DNA from: Gammaproteobacteria bacterium
GTDB lineage: Bacteria; Pseudomonadota; Gammaproteobacteria; Eutrophobiales; Eutrophobiaceae
Direction of reading: 5' to 3'
Assembly (NCBI GenBank): GCA_022826885.1
Contig: JAJDUB010000073.1
Coordinates: 1 to 64,000 of the forward strand
Length of the DNA stretch: 64,000 bases
The translations under genes were made by a program, and so were the position numbers. Position 1 is the stretch's first letter; every line of letters begins with the position of its first letter. This document shows, piece after piece, positions 58,868 to 64,000 of the stretch. The notes under the pieces were generated by a model. It made no database searches. It worked only from the letters and a program-made list of their open reading frames with translations, and was not told where the DNA came from.

Positions 58868-60697
58868 TTATTCCACCGTAACGGACTTGGCCAGGTTCCT
58901 GGGCTGATCCACGTCCGCGCCCTTCAGAACCGCAACATGGTAGGAAAGCAGTTGCAAGGGCACGGTATAGACTATCGGGGCGATACTGTTGTCCACTGTC
59001 GGCAATTGCAGGACTGTCACGGCAGGGCTCAATTCCATGGACATATCGGCATCGGAAAAGACATACAGCCTGGCGCCGCGTGCGCGCGCCTCCTGCAGAT
59101 TGGAGTTCAGTTTTCCCAGCAGGCTGTTGTTCGGCGCCACGGCAATGACCGGCATGTCATCATCTATCAGCGCCAGGGGGCCGTGCTTCAGTTCCCCGGC
59201 CGCGTAGGCTTCCGCGTGAATATAGGAAATTTCCTTCAGTTTCAGTGCGCCTTCCATGGCAATCGGCAGCATTGTTCCCCTGCCCAGGAACAACGTATTC
59301 TGTTTATGGATGAACTCCTCGGCCAGTTGTTCCAACTGCCGGTCCCGTTCGAGCACATGGTTAATCTGGCCGGGCAATCTCTCCAGCAGGTTGACCCGGC
59401 GCGCTTCCTTCTGTTTATCAAGGCCGCGCCGGCGCGCCAGTACAATCACCAGTATGTACAGGGCAACCAACTGGGAAGTAAACGTCTTGGTTGAGGCGAC
59501 GCCGATTTCTATCCCGGCCCGCGTGAAAAAAATCAAATCCGCCTCACGGGTCAATGAACTTTCCGGGACATTACAGATGGCAAGGCTGGCAAGATAAGGC
59601 CTGGCGGCGGCCAGCCGCACGGCCTCCAGCACATCCAGGGTTTCACCCGACTGGGAAATCGTCAGGAACAGGGTATTGGCCGGAACAACCGTATCGCGGT
59701 AGCGGTATTCGCTGGCGATGTCCACACTGCACTGGATGCCTTCGGCCTCCAGCCAGTACCTTGCTACCAGGCCGGCATGGTAACTGCTGCCGCAGGCAAT
59801 GATATGAACGTTTTCCACGCGATCGAACAGGGCGGACGCAGACATACCGAACTCCGATTCGATAATTGCGCCATTCTCAATCCTGCCCTCAAGGGTATCG
59901 GCGACCGCGGCCGGCTGGTTGAATATCTCCTTGGCCATATAATGCCTGTACCCCACCTTCTCGACGCTGTCCGCGGAAATTTCCGAGGTAACCAGGGGGC
60001 GCTCAACCCGGCTGCCGTCCCGGTCAAGTATCATGACCCGGTCCCGGTAAACCTCGGCAAGATCACCTTCTTCCAGGATAATGAACTGCCGGGTTACCGG
60101 CAACAGGGCAAAGATGTCGGAAGCGATAAAATGCTCATGGATGCCAATGCCGATCACCAGGGGGCTGCCTTTCCTGGCGGCGACCAACCGGTCCGGGCGG
60201 TTCCTGTCAATCACACCCAGTGCATAGGTGCCTTCAAGTTCCCCCATGGTATTTTTTACCGCACTGAGCAAGTCATCGCCGCCCTGCAAGTGACGGTGGA
60301 TCTGGTTGACGACAACCTCCGTATCCGTTTCCGATGCGAACGTGTAGGCGGCGCCTGCCTGTTCCTTCCGCAACGCGTCATGATTCTCGATGATGCCGTT
60401 ATGTACCAGGGCGATTTCATCCCTGCAGATATGGGGGTGGGCATTATTGACGCTGGGGCGGCCGTGAGTAGCCCAGCGGGTGTGAGCAAGACCGGTAGCG
60501 CCGTTCAGGGACGCTGCGCCGGCTGACTCGGCAAGCTCATTGACCTTGCCCTGGACCCTGATTCGGTCGAAACCCGAGTTTTTATTCAGTACGACAACAC
60601 CGGCAGAATCATAGCCGCGATATTCCAGCCGCCTCAATCCCTCGAGAAGAATGGGCGTCACATCCCTGCCCGCAACCGCCCCGACTATCCCGCACAC
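58868..60697 (-). CDS. glmS: Glutamine-fructose-6-phosphate aminotransferase
   Basis: Makes glucosamine-6-phosphate for peptidoglycan and LPS. The start codon is GTG; removal of Met exposes the catalytic Cys of CGIVGAV. The N-terminal glutaminase domain (about 1-240) and two SIS sugar-isomerase domains follow. It ends NLAKSVTVE, the family C-terminus that carries the isomerase lysine. At 609 residues it matches E. coli (609). The GTG shares one base with the stop of the upstream lipoprotein gene. Confidence 0.96.
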   Translation of the reverse strand: MCGIVGAVAGRDVTPILLEGLRRLEYRGYDSAGVVVLNKNSGFDRIRVQGKVNELAESAGAASLNGATGLAHTRWATHGRPSVNNAHPHICRDEIALVHNGIIENHDALRKEQAGAAYTFASETDTEVVVNQIHRHLQGGDDLLSAVKNTMGELEGTYALGVIDRNRPDRLVAARKGSPLVIGIGIHEHFIASDIFALLPVTRQFIILEEGDLAEVYRDRVMILDRDGSRVERPLVTSEISADSVEKVGYRHYMAKEIFNQPAAVADTLEGRIENGAIIESEFGMSASALFDRVENVHIIACGSSYHAGLVARYWLEAEGIQCSVDIASEYRYRDTVVPANTLFLTISQSGETLDVLEAVRLAAARPYLASLAICNVPESSLTREADLIFFTRAGIEIGVASTKTFTSQLVALYILVIVLARRRGLDKQKEARRVNLLERLPGQINHVLERDRQLEQLAEEFIHKQNTLFLGRGTMLPIAMEGALKLKEISYIHAEAYAAGELKHGPLALIDDDMPVIAVAPNNSLLGKLNSNLQEARARGARLYVFSDADMSMELSPAVTVLQLPTVDNSIAPIVYTVPLQLLSYHVAVLKGADVDQPRNLAKSVTVE

Positions 60698-61230
60698 TAT
60701 GGTTCACCGATAAGTTGCGGGTTTCGAAACAAACTACCCTCCGAACCCTGCTCTGCAACTACCGGGTTGATGACATATTGCCTTGCCCGGAGTTTGGCAT
60801 AATCGATCTGGTTCGGACTCAACAGGTTATCTTCCGCCAATGTATCCATGTAACGCCCGGCAGTCGCATTGCCCTGCCGGTAGGAAGCGTAATACCACAT
60901 GAAAGCCGCGCCTATGTCCGAGTTGGTTCCATAACCGTTCTGGAACATCAATCCATAATTGAGTTGCGCCCCGGGGTCACCCTGTTTTGCCGCTTTCTCA
61001 TACCACAGCAACGCCTGGGACCAATCCCGTTCCACTCCCAGGCCCAGGTAAAAATGCACTCCCAGGTGATTCTGCGCCACCCGGTCGCCGGACTCCGCCA
61101 TGGGTCTGAACAACTTGTAGGAGGTCACGTAATCGCCGGCATCAAAAGCCTGTTGTGCGGTTTTTTCACTGCCGCACCCCCCCGCGACCAGGCTCAAACA
61201 ACCCAGAACGATAATCGGTAATTTCAACAA
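60697..61230 (-). CDS. Sel1-repeat lipoprotein
   Basis: A protein of about 177 residues with a lipoprotein signal (LKLPIIVLGCLSLVAGGC, lipobox AGGC) and Sel1/TPR-like repeats (GDRVAQNHLGVHFYLGLGVERDWSQALLWYEKAA, summarised here, and a second GDPGAQLNYGLMFQNGYG unit). The Cys would be lipid-modified and the repeats form a helical scaffold in the periplasm. The start is uncertain: the frame stays open back into the tRNA gene, so I chose the TTG just before the signal peptide. Its stop shares one base with the glmS start. Partner unknown. Confidence 0.72.
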   Translation of the reverse strand: MLKLPIIVLGCLSLVAGGCGSEKTAQQAFDAGDYVTSYKLFRPMAESGDRVAQNHLGVHFYLGLGVERDWSQALLWYEKAAKQGDPGAQLNYGLMFQNGYGTNSDIGAAFMWYYASYRQGNATAGRYMDTLAEDNLLSPNQIDYAKLRARQYVINPVVAEQGSEGSLFRNPQLIGEP

Positions 61231-61282
61231 CGGCAGTTTCCCGGTTAAGGTGGCTCTGACTTTACCAGGGTTTCCTTGATAA

Positions 61283-61359
<77 letters not shown>

Positions 61360-61445
61360 GCCGTGATTTACTGTTAACCCTGCGATACAGTCTTTGAGGG
61401 ACAGGAAGAAGATGATGAACGGAATGCCGCCAGGAACAACCCGGG

Positions 61446-61802
61446 TTAGCGCCGTAACAGGTCTCTGACTTTTTCCAGTTCAGCGCACAACTGGCGAATA
61501 ATCTGCTGGCTCTGGTTGGAATCTTCCCGGGCTTCATCGCCCGACAGGCGCTGCCTCGCTCCGCTGATGGTAAACCCGTGTTCATAAAGCAGGCTCCTGA
61601 TCTGTCTTATCAATATTACATCCTGCCTCTGATAATAACGCCTGTTGCCGCGCCGTTTAAGGGGTTTGAGTTGGGGGAACTCCTGCTCCCAGTAGCGCAA
61701 TACATGGGGTTTGACTGCGCAAAGGTCGCTGACTTCCCCGATGGTAAAATACCGTTTACTGGGAATTGCCGGTAATTCGCTATTCAGTGCCGGTTCCAGC
61801 AT
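61446..61802 (-). CDS. MerR family regulator linked to ihfA
   Basis: A 118-residue MerR-type transcription factor. The winged helix-turn-helix is [29 protein letters not shown] in part, followed by [14 protein letters not shown] short dimerisation helix is at the C-terminus; no metal-binding cysteines are seen, so it is not a heavy-metal sensor of the classic type. It overlaps ihfA by 23 bp. This small MerR is found after pheT-ihfA in many Gammaproteobacteria; its target is not known to me. Confidence 0.93.
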   Translation of the reverse strand: MLEPALNSELPAIPSKRYFTIGEVSDLCAVKPHVLRYWEQEFPQLKPLKRRGNRRYYQRQDVILIRQIRSLLYEHGFTISGARQRLSGDEAREDSNQSQQIIRQLCAELEKVRDLLRR

Positions 61803-62091
61803 AGGCCTCCACCCGCGCTTTCAGTTTCTGTCCGGGACGAAACGTCACCACGCGGCGCGCGCTGATTGGGATTTCCTCCCCGGTCTTCGGATTGCGCCCC
61901 GGCCGCTGTTTTTTGTTTCGCAGTTCAAAATTACCAAAGCCGGAGAGCTTGACCTGGTTCCCCGCCTCCAGCGCAGTACGTATTTCCTCAAAAAACATCT
62001 CCACTATTTCCTTAGCTTCCCGTTTGTTCAGGCCATCCTGGTGATGGAGCCTCTCGGCCATATCCGCTTTAGTCAGTGCTGCCATTCTCAT
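61780..62091 (-). CDS. ihfA: Integration host factor subunit alpha
   Basis: DNA-bending protein that pairs with IhfB. At 103 residues it is the usual length. It has the dimerisation helices ([11 protein letters not shown]) and the DNA-binding arm with the intercalating proline in [12 protein letters not shown]. It overlaps pheT by 4 bp (ATGA), the usual pheT-ihfA coupling, and merR by 23 bp. Confidence 0.96.
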   Translation of the reverse strand: MRMAALTKADMAERLHHQDGLNKREAKEIVEMFFEEIRTALEAGNQVKLSGFGNFELRNKKQRPGRNPKTGEEIPISARRVVTFRPGQKLKARVEAYAGTGTE

Positions 62092-64000
62092 TCCCTCAAC
62101 TGTGCATTAAATTCTCCGTAAAGAGAATCCAGTATCCGGGACATCATGCTGTCCACCTGTTGGTTTATTAGAGTGTCTGATATTCGTTGAAACGTCAAGC
62201 CCAATGTGACACTTTTTTTTCCTTCAGGCACGGGTTCTCCCTGGTAAACGTCCACCAGATCCAGTTCCGCCAGGAAATTTGCTGTCTCCTGTGCGGCCGG
62301 TCCTTCCGCGACAGGATCAGCGTCAAGGGTTAAATTTACGCTGTTTATACAGTTCAAAAGGTCCGCTATGGGGACATCCCTGTCCACAAGAACCGACAAG
62401 TCCCGTTTCACGACAGGAAACCTGGAAACCACTTCATACCTGGGACCGTACCTTTCCGGCATTCCGTCAAGGTACAACTCAAACAGGCAGACCTCGGCCT
62501 CAATTTCCAGTTGCGCCTGTATCTCCGGGTGAAGCACACCGGCGAGGCCGACGCGGCGATCATCATAAATAATCTCCGCGGCCTTGCCGTGATGCAGGGC
62601 GGGTACGCCGACAGGCCTGTATTCCGGCGCATCCGGACCGCAACAGGTTGATAAAACAGCTTCCACGTCAGACTTGATATCGTAGAAATCACCGGTTGCA
62701 CTACGCCGGTCCCATTGTTCAGGCTCCACCGCGCCGTAACTCAGCCCGCCAATTGCCGGCGACTGCCGGATATCACCGTTGCTGCTGAAAACCTTTCCCG
62801 ATTCAAAAAGGCGCACGCGCTCCTGCCGGCGATTGAGATTATGCCGCAATGCCGTCAACAGTCCCGGCCACAGGCTGACACGCATGCGCTCCATATCGGC
62901 GGAAATGGCATTGAGCAGGGATATGCCGGCTTGTTCGGGGAACAACCGGGATTGCAGGTCATGGCCGACGAAGCTGTAGGTGATTGCTTCCTGGTAGCCC
63001 CGGTTCACCAACGCCAGGCGCATCAGGTCCATGCGTTCCCGGGAACCGGGCTTGCGCATAGCCAGGGGCGCCAGCGGCAACGCGCTGTTGATATTCCGGT
63101 AACCGTAGATGCGGGCAACCTCCTCAATCAGGTCCGCTTCCAGCGTAATATCAAAACGATGGGGGGGCACACTGAACCTGCAACAGTCCTGTTCAGCTCC
63201 CGTTACTTCCTCCAGGCCCAGGCGGGTCAGGATACCCACGGAGGTTTCCCTGTCTATGGGTTCGCCCAGCAAGCGCTCTACCGCTGCAGGCCGCAGGTCC
63301 ACCGTCCCGCGTTCCGGCAAAGCTTGCCGTTCCACCGCCTCGGTCACCGGCCCCGGCTCCCCACCGCAAATTTCCAGGATCAGGCGCGTCGCGCGTTCCA
63401 TGGCCCGGCGCTGCAAGGTAAAGTCAACGCCCCGCTCGAAACGATGGGACGCGTCCGTTTGCAACCCGAACTGCCGGGCCCTGCCGGCAATGACAAGCGG
63501 TGTAAAAAACGCGCTTTCCAGGAACACATGCCGGGTAGCAGCGCTGACGGCAGAACCCAGGTCGCCCATTACGCCGGCCATGGCCACCGCACGATCCGCA
63601 TCGGCAATCACCAGGGTCGACTCCGGCAACTCATGGGACTCTCCATCCAGCAGGGTAATTTTCTCACCCCCGGCGGCATAGCGCACGGTTATCGCGCCGT
63701 TTAACCTGTCGTTGTCAAAAGCGTGCAGGGGCTGCCCCAGCTCAAGCATGACGTAATTGGTGATATCGACGACCGGGTTGAGGCTGCGCAATCCGCAACG
63801 GCGCAACTTTTCCCGCAACCATAACGGGCTGAGGCGCGCCATATCGATATTATTGATGATACGCCCCGCGTAGCGCGGGCAACCGTCAGGCGCCGCCAGG
63901 TTGACGGCGCGGGATATCTCATGAACTACCGGCGCCGGGGAATCGTCCACCGGGCGACTAGGCTGCATGCGGTTGATGACCGCGACCTCCCGGGCTATAC
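62088..64000 (-). CDS. pheT: Phenylalanyl-tRNA synthetase beta subunit, cut by the window edge
   Basis: Large subunit of PheRS, which charges tRNA-Phe. The reading frame is open to the right end of the window, so the N-terminal part (EMAP/OB-like tRNA-binding domain) is missing; about 637 of about 790 residues are present. An internal Met at 63968 is not the start. Visible parts include the B3/B4 editing domain, the B5 domain ([14 protein letters not shown]), the catalytic-like core and the C-terminal anticodon-binding FDX domain ending [11 protein letters not shown]. ihfA overlaps its stop by 4 bp. Confidence 0.94.
   Translation of the reverse strand, partial: IAREVAVINRMQPSRPVDDSPAPVVHEISRAVNLAAPDGCPRYAGRIINNIDMARLSPLWLREKLRRCGLRSLNPVVDITNYVMLELGQPLHAFDNDRLNGAITVRYAAGGEKITLLDGESHELPESTLVIADADRAVAMAGVMGDLGSAVSAATRHVFLESAFFTPLVIAGRARQFGLQTDASHRFERGVDFTLQRRAMERATRLILEICGGEPGPVTEAVERQALPERGTVDLRPAAVERLLGEPIDRETSVGILTRLGLEEVTGAEQDCCRFSVPPHRFDITLEADLIEEVARIYGYRNINSALPLAPLAMRKPGSRERMDLMRLALVNRGYQEAITYSFVGHDLQSRLFPEQAGISLLNAISADMERMRVSLWPGLLTALRHNLNRRQERVRLFESGKVFSSNGDIRQSPAIGGLSYGAVEPEQWDRRSATGDFYDIKSDVEAVLSTCCGPDAPEYRPVGVPALHHGKAAEIIYDDRRVGLAGVLHPEIQAQLEIEAEVCLFELYLDGMPERYGPRYEVVSRFPVVKRDLSVLVDRDVPIADLLNCINSVNLTLDADPVAEGPAAQETANFLAELDLVDVYQGEPVPEGKKSVTLGLTFQRISDTLINQQVDSMMSRILDSLYGEFNAQLRE

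Overview
The window is a gene-dense chromosomal segment of a gammaproteobacterium. The evidence is the gene content and gene order: pepP-ubiH-ubiI opposite zapA-6S RNA, dsbD-aroQ-accB-accC-fis-purH-purD, rpmH-rnpA-yidD-yidC-mnmE next to dnaA, thiC next to tolC, and pheT-ihfA-merR-tRNA-Pro. These are syntenies known from Pseudomonas-like and related Gammaproteobacteria. No integrase, transposase, phage gene or CRISPR array was seen. I cannot name the genus.

Layout. 1-5.7 kb (minus strand): pepP, a fused pair of ubiquinone hydroxylases, glnS and the start of purC. 5.7-6.6 kb: small coiled-coil gene, zapA and 6S RNA, then two palindromic repeats. 6.6-10.1 kb: ilvA, rpiA-dtd and a PIN-type toxin-antitoxin pair. 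10.1-13.7 kb: secreted sulfurtransferase, hemF, a 263-bp palindromic element, hisB-hisH. 13.7-26.1 kb (minus strand): a run from cutA through dsbD, a TlpA-like thioredoxin, aroQ, accB, accC, a zinc-ribbon protein, fis, purH, purD, a CYTH-like/CHAD protein, an orphan ParA and an HU-like protein. 26.3-32.1 kb: fxsA, trmH, OprP-like porin, djlA, sixA, ppx. 32.4-45.2 kb: the phosphate block, read from phoB downward as phoB-phoR-pstS-pstC-pstA-pstB-phoU-ppk-amidase. 45.2-50.5 kb: dnaA facing away from rpmH-rnpA-yidD-yidC-mnmE. 50.6-64 kb: spore-photoproduct-lyase-like radical SAM enzyme, glnE, thiC, rhodanese, tolC, isochorismatase-like hydrolase, glmS, Sel1 lipoprotein, tRNA-Pro, merR, ihfA, pheT (cut by the window edge).

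How the genes work together. The strongest theme is phosphate and polyphosphate: sensing (PhoB/PhoR/PhoU), high-affinity uptake (PstSCAB), polyphosphate synthesis (Ppk) and breakdown (Ppx), a candidate phosphate porin, and a CHAD-domain protein. CHAD domains are known polyphosphate binders. Two candidate Pho boxes lie before phoB and pstS. The CHAD gene overlaps an orphan parA by 4 bp. I consider this pair the best candidate for an undescribed system: a ParA-driven device that positions or segregates polyphosphate granules. That role is inference.

A second theme is small palindromic repeats in the gaps between genes. One 44-bp repeat occurs as two exact copies 45 kb apart, and one copy supplies the last codons and the stop of ilvA.
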